Shown here in pieces: positions 36,931 to 51,342 of a stretch of DNA of 64,000 nt (its first letter is position 1; the number at the start of each line of letters is the position of its first letter). Source of the DNA: Aurifilum marmelostoma (Eukaryota; Ascomycota; Sordariomycetes; Diaporthales; Cryphonectriaceae); the NCBI GenBank assembly GCA_027559495.1, contig JAMXSV010000013.1:1-64000 (forward strand), written 5' to 3'. The notes beneath the pieces were generated by a model, which saw nothing but the letters and a program-made list of their open reading frames with translations, was not told where the DNA came from and ran no database searches. Position numbers and translations under genes: made by a program.

Positions 36931-39900
36931 GTCCTCTATATTTTAAAATCCTTTCTACTTTAAATTTTAGTTTATTTATAATAATTTTAATTATATTATT
37001 TATTAGTATTTCTTTTGCTATTAGTTTAAAGAGTAAAATATAAAATATTAAGTATATTTTTATTCTTGCTAGTAATGCTAGTTTATAATTAATTAAGAAA
37101 ATTTTCTTTAAAAGTTTAAAAAGTTTAATTTTTTTATAATTAAATTTATTATTTAATTAAATAATCTTAATATTTTTTCGCTTTAAATAAACTTTATCTC
37201 TTTTTTATAAAATTAGTTCTTTAATCCTTTTAAAGTTAGTATACTTAATTATTTATTCTTATATAAATTATAATTCTTACTAAATTTCTTTCTAAATCTT
37301 CTTAATTTATTATACTTATTTTTCTATAGCTTCTATATTTGCCTCTAGCAATATTTTATAATAAGCTATTAAATTATATTTATAAAGTATATAAAATAAT
37401 AAGGTCTTTATTATACTAATATTTGCGCTATTATATATAAATTATGCTAAAGGTAATAATTTAACTTAGTTATCTTATTTCTAATTAATATAATATTTTA
37501 AATATTATTTAATAATTTAGTTTATTTTTTATTTATTTATCTTTTTATAGATAATAAGCTATTAATATTTTATAATATATTTTAAGCTGCTTTATAAGTA
37601 ATATTTAACAGTATAATGCAAATTTTCTATTTTTATCTAAAATAACTTCTTCTAATATACTATAATTAGTAATAATTATTCTAAAAAATATATATATAAG
37701 TTTCTTTACTATATTGCTTTTTTTATAGAGGAGAAAGTAAGTATATTTACTTAGTTTGCAAATTATTATTAAAATGCTATTATATTATATTTTAGTTAAA
37801 TATTCTTATAAAATAAATAGCTTAATAATAAAGTTTAAACTAATTAATTACTAAATAGTTATAAATATTAATAAAGATTATAGCAGCTTATAAGGCTTAT
37901 GCCTTTTAGCCTTATTTTTTTTATAACTATTGCATTTTTAAATAATCTTTTTAATTTTTATTTTAAAGCTTAGTAGATTTTAATACTATTTAATTTATTT
38001 ATAAATAGCCTTAACTTCTTAATATCTATATATAAATATATTATATATATTTTTAATATATTTGTCTTATTTTGCTAAAATTATTTCTTTTAGCTTTTTG
38101 CTTTATTATATAATCTAAAGTATTATATTAATTTCTTATTTCTATATAAAATTCTCTTTCTTATTTTAATTAAAAAGAATCTATTTTTTAATTTTATTTG
38201 CTAATATATAATTTAATTATTAGCTAAAAGCATTTACTTTAGTATTTTCTTTTCCTTAAATATAGCTAATTTTAATATTAAATTGCAAGAGAAATTTTGC
38301 TTTTTATATTTATTATTTATTTAAAACTTTAATTATAATAAATAATATAAAATTCTTATAATTTATAAGTACTTTAATTAGATATTAAGCTTTAATAAAA
38401 TAGTATTGCTATTTTTAAAATATATATATTATAGCTATAAGTTCTTTATCTAGGATTTTTTATTATAATTTTAGTTTATTAAGTTTTTTTAAAAAGTTTG
38501 TAATAAGATATAATTATTTATTCTTATTTTATTAAATAAGTTTTTTGCTAAATATATAATCTAATATATTAATTGCAATTTTAAATTCTTATTTTAAATT
38601 AGCTTTTTTTAAAATAAATTCCTATATAATTTATTCTTTAATTGCATTAAAAGCTTATTATTTCTTATTTATTTAATAAAAAAAACTATTCTTCTTAGTT
38701 AGCTTTATTATAAGTTATATAATCTTAGAGTATTATTAAATAAATTATTAATAAAAGTTAGTATATTTAAGAAATGCTTTAATATCTATAATATTCTTAG
38801 ATATAGGCTAATTTCTAATTGCTTTTATCTTATCTTTCTATATATAAATGCATTTAGATTTAATAATATATCTAAAATAATTAATTTTCTAAATATAAAA
38901 GTAATCTTTTTCTATTTTAATAAAGAGTTTAATATTTTAAAGAATTTATAATACTTTTTATATATATTAATAATATATTGCTAAATCTAAAAAGTAAATA
39001 AAGATATTATTAAGATAAGCAATAATATAAATATTAAAATACTTTTTAAGTATTTAATTAATTATTTCTTAGAAAAATATAGATATATTAATTAATTTAA
39101 AAAGTATAATTATATATTTATAGTATTTATATTTTATATAAAATACTATTTTCTATTTTTTGCTCTTTTTTATTTTAATAAAATTATATGCTCTTTTAAT
39201 ATTAAGTGCTATAAATTATTATATACTTTATAATTAGTTTTATAGTTTTTTAATAAATAGTAATAAATATTAATTTTTAATTATAATATTATTAAGCTAT
39301 TTATAATTTATATAAAATTATAGCTTTTTATTTTTCTTTAATATAAATAGAATTAAATATTCTGCTAGTAATTATAATAGTTAAATATATTCTTTCTTTA
39401 GATTTTTATTAAGATACTTTTTAAATACTTTAAGTTATACTTTATTTAATTTATAAATAGAGAAGAATTTTAATTATATTTCTTTTTTAAGTAGGATTTT
39501 GTAGTTATATAGGCTATATTTTAAAAGTTCTATATCTAATTTTTCTTAAAATAGTTTTATAAATTTATAATATTCTCTTAATATATTAGCAAATATTAGA
39601 ATAAGTTCTTTTTTTATTTTTGCTATTTATAAGAATTGAAGATATTATTAAGCATTTCTTATATTATCCTAAATTAGCATTTTGCTAAATCTTCTTAGTA
39701 ATATAAAGATATTATATTTTAATTAGCTTTATCTAATTTTTTATAAATCTTAATATATTTATTTTTATAGCTCCTTCTAACTGCTTTAAGCTAAACTAAT
39801 TTTCTAAAGCTGCAGAATTTATTTCTGCATTAATATTTCTTACTATATTAAATAGTTATTACTCTATAATAAATTAAATTTCCCTTATTAGTATTTATTT

Positions 39901-42900
39901 ACTTATTTTTTTAATTAATATTTAGTATATATTTAAGTATCTAAAGCATTTATAGTTCTTCTTTATAAGCTATTAGTTTTTATTAATTTAAAGATATATA
40001 ATAAGTGCTTATTTAAGCGCTTAGCTTAATTATTCTTAATAATTAAATTTTATTCTGCGCTTTTAATTGCAATTATCTTATTAGGTATAGCTTATTTCTA
40101 AAAGATTTAGCTAATAATTTAATTAATTTAAGAATTATACTCTCTAAGCTATAGAAATTCTAGAATTAATTTATAATATATTATATTTATAATATTAAAA
40201 GAGATATATATAATATAGCTTTAGTTTAAAATAGATAATTAATTAGTCTCTCTAATAATTATTCTTTAGTTATAAGCAACTAATTATTCTTCTATAGTAT
40301 TAAGAATATAGATTTCTTTCTTATATTTTTATAATAATTATGCTATATTAATAATATATAAAGAGATATAATTCCCTTATATGCTACTATCTAATAGTAT
40401 AATATATTATTATTTATTAATATTTATATTAATTTGTAAATATATATAGCCTTTCTTAATTATTATATATAAAGACCTTTTAAATTTTAATTAGCTATTA
40501 TCCCTTATAAGCAATCTCTTCCTTTTAGGCTTTATTATGCTTCAAAAGCTACTTACTAGAAGAATTTCTTAGCTTTTTATATATTTCTTCTTACTTTATT
40601 TTCTTATTCTAGCTTCTTTATTTCCTAGTTAAATAGAATTAAGCTCTATTATTGCGCTTTTTTATTTTAGTACTATTAAATAATCTTTTCGATTTTGCTA
40701 TATATATATTAGATATATGCTTTATTTTATATATAAATAATGCAATCTTTTATAAAGCATTGCTATTATTTATATTTCTATTTAATGCAAAGCTTAAGAT
40801 AATTTTCTAGTAATTTAATAAATATATTATTATTTTATTTATCTAAAACTTCTCTAAATTATAGTTCTAATTTCTTATATACTAAAATAATCTAATTATA
40901 TTTTTAAATTAGGAACTAATTATGCTTTACTTTTTCTACAAAGTATATTTAGTAGGTATAGTATATATATAAAATCTATACTAGCTAGTAGTATTAGAGA
41001 TAAAATGCATTAATTCTTAAGTTCTTTAGATATTCTGCTTTATAATTATAAATTAGAATATTCTTAAAAAGATTTTTTAAGAGTATTTTATATATAAAAT
41101 ATTCTATTTTAGCTTAAATATTAAAATAATAAAAGCTAGTACTATTATACTTGCTAATAAATGCTAATGTTTTTAAGTTATTTATATATTATTGCATAAT
41201 AAGCTTAGATAGATTATTAAGCTGCTTATCCTATAGTATTTTATTTTTTTAGGCAAGTATTTTTATAATATTATCTTCTATTAGTGCTAAAGTAAAGTCT
41301 GCATTTTCGAAATTATTATTGCATTTATTATAAATTTAGAATATTATAGTTTCTAATATATACTTATTATTAGTTATAAGCTATATGAGATAGTGCTATA
41401 AGAGAAACTTTCCTAAATCTTCTTTTTTCTTAGGCTCTTAGTTTATAGGGTTAGTAAAATAGTTTAATTATTCTTTATTTATAAATATTTTATATTTTAT
41501 TATTAATTAATATTTTTCTTTAAGTGCTTTAGAGAATTATTCTAAATCTTCTTTTTTTAAGAAATGCAATATATAATTATTATTATAATATATAGTCTAA
41601 CTAAGTAATTTATAATTAATAAAGTCTATTGCTTTCTTTATTAGGATATTTTTATTTAGCTAATTAAGTTTTTATTATAAAGTAATATTAAGCTATTATC
41701 CTTCTAGAATAAATTGCTATTACTTTATGCATAGCTATTAGCAATCTCTAGCAAAATATTCTTATTTGCTATAATTAAAGTATTTCTAATTGCTTTATAG
41801 TAATTATCTATTTTAGTAATTAGCAATATTAAGTTTTATAAAGCTAATATATATATTGCTATTATAAGCTATATTAATATAGTTTTATCTTTTGCTTTAA
41901 TTATTATTATTTTGCTAAAGCTAATAGTATTTATTACTATTAGCCAGAATTTTAAACTTCTATAATTATCTATTATTCTTCTAACTTTTCTCCTATTAGC
42001 ATTTAAAGATATAATTATTAATATATATTACTATAGCAATATATTTTGCTAAGTTATTAAGTTAGTTTATTTTATAAAGTTTATTTTTTATTTTATTCTT
42101 TAGCCCTTTATAAAATTAGAATATTAATACTTTATCTTTCTAACTAACTCTTTCTATATATTATTAAAATTTAGCAGTATAATCTAATACTACTTTAGTT
42201 TATTTAAAATCTATAAGGCTTTATTCTGCTATATATCTTTTATCTAAATTGCTAAAGGCATTCTTAAGTACTTTCTTAAAGCTTTAGAATAAATTAAAGA
42301 TAGCTTTAGTTTTCTTATTATAATTATTAGATATAATAAGATTATTAAAATAATTATATAAAAAAGGCTTAAACTAAGTAAAGGCATTATCTTCTAGTTA
42401 AGTTCCTATAAAGATTATCTTCTTATTATTATTTACAAATTGCATAGAATAGTAGAGAAAATAGGCTTTATATTAAGTAATAAAGGCTTAAAAAGTATTT
42501 TTTAATCTCTTATAAAAGATAAGCTTATCTATTTTATAAATCTTAATTTAGTTATTATTTAAATCTTTAAGTTCCTAAATGCAAGCTTATAAAGTATTAA
42601 TAGTTTACTATAGCTTAATGCTATTTAAGGCTTTATCTAAGAAAGAGAGAATTAGAATTTAAGAAGATATTATATTTCTATATTACTAAAGAGAGAGTAT
42701 ACTAAATTATATTTAAATAAGAGTTATTAAAATATAATAAGCATTATTATAATAAGAGTATATAATAAGTATATAAAGGTTTATATTAAGTAAGAATAAT
42801 ATTAAAGTATAATTCTAAAGAATATAGAAATAATTTTCAAAGTCTTCTATAGTATAATACTAATAGTAAGGCTATTACTTATATTAGAGATAATACTTAG

Positions 42901-43225
42901 ATTAATAACTAAAGAGCTATATACTATATTTTATTTAGTTAGTAATAACTATATTCTTATATATTCTGCTTTTTAATTAGATCATTCGAATAACTAATTA
43001 TTTAAGTTATCCAAATAGTTCTAGATAATCTATATTTATAGTTATTCTTCCTAATTAGTTATTAATCCTAACTCTAGATTATATAATTCTAGTATATTAT
43101 TTCTATATTAGAGTATTAAATTCTTGGCTCCTATAGGTCTATTTCGGGGAACTGCAGGGGTCCTTTCTAAGTAGCTATCGTGCTATGCCTTTTCCTATAA
43201 CCTGCATATTAGATAAGTTATAACA
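36931..43225 (-). mobile_element. Ty3/Gypsy retrotransposon, family A, copy A2 (left-truncated)
   Basis: Collinear with A1 from about 22860 to 28535. The minus strand at about 38985-39030 reads AYLNNIFIYFLDL, again the RT catalytic motif with both Asp changed to Asn. The right LTR (42733-43225) ends TATAACA. The left end stops within a few bases of the inverted B LTR and lacks the 1.4 kb that includes the left LTR of A1. Confidence 0.72.
42733..43225 (-). repeat. Family A LTR of A2 (R1 type)
   Basis: About 493 bp from tataataagcatt to agttataaca. Its first 210 bp match the dispersed R1 repeats; its distal part matches 2700-2914. It keeps a GC-richer segment, tttcggggaactgcaggggt, around 43142. 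Confidence 0.7.
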
Positions 43226-43279
43226 AAAAAGAATATAGCTACTTTATATAAATCTCTTTTTAAGAAAAATAAAGCGCTT

Positions 43280-43500
43280 ATAAAAGGCCTAGCTAAGGGG
43301 TATGCACCTAATTAGGGGTCTATTACTATGAATATTCTAGCTTAGGGAGTAATAGAAGAAAGATAAGGAATTTTCTACCTGCAAGCAGCTAAAGAGCTAC
43401 TCTATAGATATAGCATAGCATGCATATTATATAGCGCATTATATAGCATTCCTAGCTTTAGTAGCTGCTAAAGCCCTATATATAGCCTTAGCCTATAATA
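43280..43500 (-). repeat. Family B LTR of B2, left (3' LTR)
   Basis: 221 bp from tataaaaggcctagctaagg to gcctataata, in the same orientation as its partner at 51119-51342. Confidence 0.78.
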
Positions 43501-46500
43501 TTACTTCTCTCTCTTTCTCCTTCTAAATAATTTATTCTACTCTCTATTTTCTTCTTTTTATAATTATTTTCTATTTTTCTTCTTAAGTAAGACCTTCTTC
43601 TATCTATTTTATTTTATACTTTCTATCTATTATTTCTATACTTATACTATACTTTTAAGCAGTTATTTATAATAACTAGCTATAAGAAAGCTAAAATTGC
43701 TAATAGCTTTGCTTTAAGCAATATTCTATATAATAATAGCTGCTTTAAAGCTTTTTTTAGCTTCTTTAATTATAATTAAATTATTATTACTATTTACTAC
43801 TAAAAGGCTATTTAAAATATTATTACTAAGTTCCTTTATAGCTTAATATTTAATTACTCTAAAAGTAAAAGTTTTTAGTTTTTTATTTACTTTCTAATTA
43901 CTAATATAATTATAAATACTTATAAAATATCTTATTTTAAATATATTATTTGCTTAGCTACTAATTCTAATATATTCTATATTAATATTATTAATAAATA
44001 GCTACTCTTTATCTACTTTTCTTTTATTTGCTAATCTAAATAAGCTTAAGTAAGTAGTACTTTTGCTGCTTTTATATTACTAATAATAAAAATATTAATT
44101 ATATTTATATTATAATATATTCTTTATAAACTTTATTCTTTTTGCTATTCTTTAGCTAACTCTCTCTTTTTTTAGTTTATTTATAATTCTAATATAATTA
44201 ATACTACTATTATATTAGCTTTAGCTGCTTAAGACTTTAACTTCCGCAATTTTAATAAATTCCCTTTTTTTATTAATTACTTAAGCGCTACTAATTTGCT
44301 TCTTAAATTCTATTATAGCTTAATATAATACTAGTTAGGCTGCCTTATTCTAGCGCAAAGAAGTATAATTAAAGAAGGCTACTATTAGTTCTAGTACTAG
44401 CTCTTTTGCTGCTTTCTTTAAAGGCAGTATATTAAGCTTAAATAAGCTGCGCTTATATTATATAAGTAGCTACTTCTTCTTAGCTTTATCTTTCTTTTTT
44501 AATTATTTATAATTTTATAAAATTAAGCTAATATAAAAGATTTATAATATTTTTTAGAGTTTTTTTAGTATTATATAGTTTATTTACTAAAAGCTTATTT
44601 AGCTAAATTACTTTCTTAGCGCTTAAAAGCACTGCTATAGCTTTTTTACTATTTTAAATAAAAAGAATAATAATAAAGGTAAAGATAATAATAAGGATTA
44701 AATTAAGTAGATCCTAGATTGGCTTATCTTGCTTATCTTTAGTAGTAATAAATTATTACGCTGCTTTATAGCTGCTAAATGCTTAGTAGTTAATAGTTAT
44801 TATTAAGCTTTCTTTTAAATTTTAGTTTGCTGCTTTCTACCTTTATTCTGCTATATCTCTCTCTTTTTTTTTATTTTTTTTATTATTATTAGGGAAGGGG
44901 GGGAAGTTATATATTCTGCTTTTAACTTGCCCCCTATTCTATTAAATTTCCTTTCTTCTCTAATACCTTATTTCTTCTTAACCCTATAGTAAGTAATCCC
45001 AATCCCCCTTTTCTTCTTTTTTTCTTTTTTTCTCCTAGCTTAGAGCTAGCTCCTTAGCTAATGCAGAGCAGCTCTTTAACTCTTAATATAAGTAACCTTC
45101 TTTATAAAAATAAAAAGCTTATCTAGCGCTTTTACTAAAGCTTTAACTGCAATATTAAGTTTATTGCTTACTTATTTGCTGCTTAATTGCTTATTTGCTT
45201 CTATTTAGCTTAAAATTTCTTTAGTTACTAAGCTATCTTTTATAGCTACTATACTCTTATTATATTCCAAAATACTAGCTATTATTATATTAATAATTCT
45301 AATATATTTTTATTTTTTTATTAGCTTTAAAGCAATTTACTAGCTACTAACTTTACTAATTAATTCTTTTAATTACTACTCTTGCTTAAAATATTTAATA
45401 TTTTGCTATTTTATTAATATTTCTTATCTTCTCTTTTTTCTAGCTTCTATTATACTAATTTGCTACTCTCTAGCTTTATAAAAATAATACTCTCTATACT
45501 TATTTTAATCTTTTTTTTATTATAGCTTATTTTTTTAATTATAATAACTTTAATATATACTCTTCTCTATCTCTCTTTACTTTTCTTACTATTAATAAGC
45601 TACTTTCTTCTTACTAGCTTCTATTAATTGCTAAATCTTTTATATTTATTATATCTTTAATTATATTTTCTACTACTAAAAGTAATTTAATAATATTAAA
45701 TAAAAGCAGAAATAGCTTTATATTAATATAAAAATTAAAGCTTTTAGTACTAACTTAATAAATCTTTACTATTAAGTTTATAAATTAGCTATAATAGTTA
45801 TTTTCTGCTATTAGGCTTTAATCTAGCTTTAGAGTAAGTATGCTTAGAAGTATATAGAGTATAAGCTTATATAGTAAGCTTATAAGCTTAAAAGTAAATA
45901 TGCTTTAAGCGCTAAATATATTAAGTATAATAATTTTACTATTTAGAAGCAAAATAAATTTTATAATAAAATTTAAATTATTTTATTAAGCAGCCTTCTT
46001 TATTTTAAAAATATTAGCTCTTTAGCTATTAATTAGTACTTTATTAATTTTATAAATTTAAAGCTTTATATTTCTAAAGCTATTACTATAAGCTATTATT
46101 TTTTCTTATTAATTTATATTATCTTTTAAATTTATTTAATATTTTTGCTTATTCTATACTCTTAAGTAGCTTTTATATTAGTTTTTTTTTATTTTCTTTA
46201 ATTTATATTTTATATTTAAAAAGCTTTTCTATTTAAGAGTAATTTATTTTTAGTTTATTTCTAGCTTTTAAGATTAATTTTATATAGAACTTAAATTCCT
46301 ATTTACTATTCTTAAAAATAATTATATTTAAGCAAGCATTTTATATTTGCTATAAAGATAGCAAATTGCTAGTAGCTTGCAATAATAGATTTATATAAAA
46401 CTATAAATATATACTATATAATATATCTAGCTTTATTATATATAAGCTAACTATTTTTATTATCTTATATTTTCTATATAGCTAGGCTAGCTTTTAGAAA

Positions 46501-49500
46501 AGGCAGTTTATTACTATATTCTTAAGAAATAGCTATATATTATCTCTAGTAGCAAACTATTCTGCTAGTACTCTTCTCTAATTTGCACTTTCTTTTATTT
46601 ATTGCTAAATTGCTACTATAGCTGCTTATACAAATTCTATTAACTTCTTTAGTTATTTTATAAAACCTTTTGCTTTTATATATAATAAGTAAGCTAGTAT
46701 TGCAAAATATTCTACTTCTTAAATAATATTAGCATAATATTTATATTAAAGAAAAAAAAAAGCTTAATCTAATTATAATAATATCTTTATTATTAATAGC
46801 TAATTATATGCTTACTAATAGCTATAGCTAGTCTTCTTATATATATACTATAAATGCCTTTAGATAATTAAAAACTTCTTAATTAGCCTTTTTAATTACT
46901 TTATTTATCTTTAGATAGTAAGCAGTGCTTAAGCATTGCTTAATTCTAGTTAACTTATATAAGCATTGCTAGAAAGATCCTATTTAGTTTATTTCTTAAT
47001 TGCTTATTAAAGCCTTAAGAAAACTATAATATCTTTAATAGCAGCTTATAAACTGCTTAGCATAGGCTTTAGCATCTATTATATATATAGCTTTTAAAAT
47101 AATAGCCTTGCTTAATTAGTTTATAATAACTATTAAATATTAAAGGCTATTCTTATTTTCTATAAATAAGTCTACTATAAAGTTAATTAAAAGCTTGCTT
47201 TATAGCTATTTAGGAATAGATAAAGGCTTAAGAAGCTTCTTTTTGCAATATTGCTATATAGTCTTCTATCTATAGATATTATAATTCTAAGTAAATCTTT
47301 ATACTATTTTATATAAGCTAAGCTAGAAGTATAAGTAGTTTAATAGCAAAATAATAGCATTTTACTTTAAATATTTGCTTAAATAGAAATTATATATATT
47401 TTATATTAGTATAGTTTATAGTAGTTTTTATTCTAATATTTATATTCTATTTTAGAATTTAAGAATACTTTCTAAATTAATCTTATATTTAATAATAAAT
47501 ATATTTAGAAAGTTTCTATTATTAGTTTTAAGATTTGCTAAAAATACTTTAGCTTTTTCTTTAACTAATTAAATAATCTATAAAAATTTTCTATTATTCT
47601 GCAAAGTAGCATTCTAAGCTATTTAGAAATTTTCTTATATAAAAATCTAAATTTCTTTAAAAAGCAATTTATTCTAAATACTAATTTAAATAATTTATAT
47701 AATCTCTTAATAATTTTATTCTTATTTAATTTAATTATTTCTTAATAGCTAAAATTCTTTCTTAATAAAGCGCTTATTTATTATTTTATATAATATATTT
47801 TATTCTTTATAAAAAAGTATATTAAAGCACTTTATAGCAGCTTTTTTATAGTAAATAAGCTTAAAGCGAAATTATAATAATTTTTCTAATTAGCATATTT
47901 ATTATTTATTAAGCTTTTAAATAATTATAAAGTATTTTAGATTTTTATAATTTAAGTAGATTATAAATAATTTCTTTATATTATAAAGCTTTGCATTTTA
48001 GGCTTATAAGTAGTTTATAATTGCTAATAACTTCTTATTATAAATCTTATAATTATACTTTATAAGTAATAATTATTTAAAATAATATATTATTAATTAT
48101 AATACTTTTTTAATATTTTTTTATAATAAGTAGCTATTTAGCAAATAGCTTAAGTAGTTAGCTTTAAATATAATATTCTTCTTAAAATTCTATTATGCTA
48201 ATATTAGCTTTAAGATAAATTTAAGCTTAAGCTGCTTAAAAGCTATATTTTTATTTTCTTTTTAGCAAAATAGTATTTTTTTCTTTATAAATATTAAAAA
48301 AAAGCTTATAATTTTAAAATAGTTTTTAATAAATTAATAATAAAAATTAGCAAATTTTAGAAAATTTTATATATCTTTAAGTATTTTAAAAGCCTTTTAA
48401 TTATAAATTATTATTAGCTTTTTAGAATTTATATAAATCCTAATGCCTACTTTAATAATAAATCTTAAATATTTAATTCTTTAAATACTAAATTTGCATT
48501 TTATAATATCTAAGCTTAAATTAGCAGCTTTTAAAGCTTTAAAAACTTATTTTATCTTTTATTTATAATTCTTTTTAAAATTATTTAAATAAATAAGTAT
48601 ATTATCTAAATATACTAAGTAGAAGATATTTAAGTATTATTATAGCGCTAAGTTAATATATTGCTAGAAAATAGCTAATACTTTTATAAATTTAAAAAGA
48701 ATTATTAATTATTTAAATAAGCTAAATTAAATATAAAAAGTAATTTTCTATTTATTATTCTTCTTAATATAAAGCTTATAGAAAATAGCTTATATATTAA
48801 GTTTAGTAAATTACTATACTTTTAAGAAATTAGCTAAAATTTCCTTAATAAGTAAAAGCAAATACTAATTAGCTTAAATAATAATATTAAGTATATAATA
48901 GTTAATATAGAAATATAGCTTATTATTAAATTTCTTAATAAAGATTATAAGCGCTTTTGCTAATAAGCTGCTTGCTTATATATATTTTAACTTTAATAGC
49001 TTTATAAAGATTTTTCTTAAAATTAATAATTTATTTTTTAATATTCTATAAAAGAAGCTCTAAGGAATTTTTAGCTACTTGCTATTCTTATCTTATTCTA
49101 AAATAATCTTATAATTTACTTTCTTATAATATAATAATAGCTTCTCTTTTTTTCTTTTTATTAAAAAATTTTGCTTATTATTAAAATTATTTTAGTAGCT
49201 TATTTTTTACTAAAGCCTTCTTTTTTAGTATAAGTGCCTTATTAATATTAATTAGAGTTATTATAAATAGCTATATTTATATTATTTATAAGCATTTACT
49301 TTATTTTACTTTTGCTTCTAGCATAAAAGCACTTATACTATTAATTTTCTAATATACTGCTAAAGCATAATCTCTTTTTTAGATTTTTAAGCTTGCTACT
49401 TGCTTAATACTTAAAAGATGCTTATATACTATATAAATAACTTTTTCTTATTCTATTTAAAGCTTTTCTAAAATTATATTATAATTAAGTTAGAGAATAA

Positions 49501-51118
49501 TATATACTTAGATTTAGTATATATAGCTATTTAAATTAGCCTTAAAATATATTATTTTAGAAATTATGCTTAGCTTTTAAGTAGCTTAGTTTATTATAGC
49601 TTTATAGAGTATTCTTAATATTATTAGAATATATAAAAGAATAAGTTTTCTAATAAGCTTCTTACTTATAGCATTATAGCAATTATATTCTTAATCTACT
49701 AATATATTTATAAATCTAGTTTTATTATATAATAAGTTTATTATAAAAAAGAACTTATTTAGCTTCTATTCTATCTTATTTCTATTAAATCTTAGCCTAA
49801 TAAGCTTTTATATATAACTTTGCGCAAAAGCTACTCTTTTTTTTATTAAGATTAATAAGATTATTATTATTATTTATAATAATAGTAATAGCTTAAATAC
49901 TGCTTTATATAAGCAGTATAGCTAATAAGAGGCTATATTAATTTGCATAATAGTCTCTTTTGCTATATTAAAAATATAAGTTATTATCTTTTTATTTTTC
50001 AATTTCTTTATTTAATATTTATTTAGCGCATTATTTAAAAGTAATACTGCTTATACTTATAGTATTAACTCTAATTATTAAAATATCTTCTTATAAATTT
50101 CTTTCTTATTAAATTCTCTTTTAAAAGATACTTTTTAAGATAATATTTGCTATTAAACTATTTTATTACTTAATAAATCTTTCTATCTTAGAAAAAATTA
50201 ATAAAGCCTCTTTAATTTATATATAGTAATTAATTAGTATATTTATAAAAATAAATTTATTTTAAAGCTTAATATTAATAGCTTTTTTAGAATAATAAGC
50301 TTTGCTTAATTAGGCTATAAGATATCTCTAGCTTTAAAGAATATTTATTCTTAAATAGCAAAAAAAGAGGAAAAATTGCTAATTCTTGCATTAATAGATT
50401 TTAAAAAGTATCTATACTGCTTATTTAGCTTAATTAGTATTATAATAGTAGCTAGCTAAATATTTTATAAAAGCTTAGGAATTGCTAATTTAATTAAGCC
50501 TTTTTAAGTTAAAATAAGAATTAGCTAGCTTTTAAGTAGCTTCTTTAAAATATTTAAATATAATATAAAACTTATTATATAAGTTTTTAATAAAGCAAAT
50601 ATTTTAGCTAAGTTTATAATATATTTAGATTTTCTATAAAGAGAATTTTAAGCAATCTTTATTAAATTTCTTAAGCTAAAGCAGAAGCTTCTATTATATA
50701 TAAGATTAATTATTAAAATTATTATTATTATTATAATTAAGGCCTTTTCTTTAATTATAAGAGTATAAGCTTTACTTATTAGCTGCTTTCTATATACTTA
50801 TATATAATATCTTATTTGCTTTAATTCTATATAATCTAGCTTTAATAATTATAATATATTATAGTAATGCTTATAATGCTTCTTTATATTAATAGCTTAA
50901 AGTTTTTAAGCAGTATAGCTAGCTACTAGCTTCTCTCTAAAAAGCTAAATAGTATAAGCAAATTAGCTCTCTTACAGCTTATATAGTTATTTAAAGAGAG
51001 TATATAGATTTAATTTAAAGCTTTTACCTATTATAAATAATAGCTATTATTCTTTTTTTCTATTATTAACTACTATATTTAAGTAGCGCTATTATAATAA
51101 ATAAGCAAAGCTAGAATA

Positions 51119-51342
51119 TATATAAAAGGCTTAGCTAAAGGATATATATTTAATTAAGAGTTTATTACTATAAATATTCTAGCTTAGGGAGTAATAGAAG
51201 AAAAATAAGAAATTTTCTATCTGCAAGTAGCTAAAGAGCTACTCTGTAGGTATAGCGTAGCGTATGTATTATATAGCGCATTGTATAGCATTCCTGGCTT
51301 CAGTGGCTGCCAAAGCCCTATATACAGCCTCAGCCTGTGATA
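51119..51342 (-). repeat. Family B LTR of B2, right (5' LTR)
   Basis: 224 bp from tataaaaggcttagctaaag to cagcctgtgata. It has fewer C-to-T changes than the other three copies at its outer end, including CAG and CTG words lost elsewhere. Confidence 0.78.

Larger units (their letters stand above)
43280..51342 (-). mobile_element. Ty3/Gypsy retrotransposon, family B, copy B2 (full length)
   Basis: An 8.06-kb element with direct LTRs at 43280-43500 and 51119-51342 and coding sense on the minus strand. The RT motif is best preserved here (YLDNILIYLNN at about 48585-48625), keeping the first catalytic Asp. The order of the remaining coding region follows from alignment to B1. Stops are abundant and both LTRs are RIP-mutated. 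The right LTR is the least mutated copy, with ctgcaagtagctaaagagct and a GC-richer end near 51290-51340. Confidence 0.78.
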
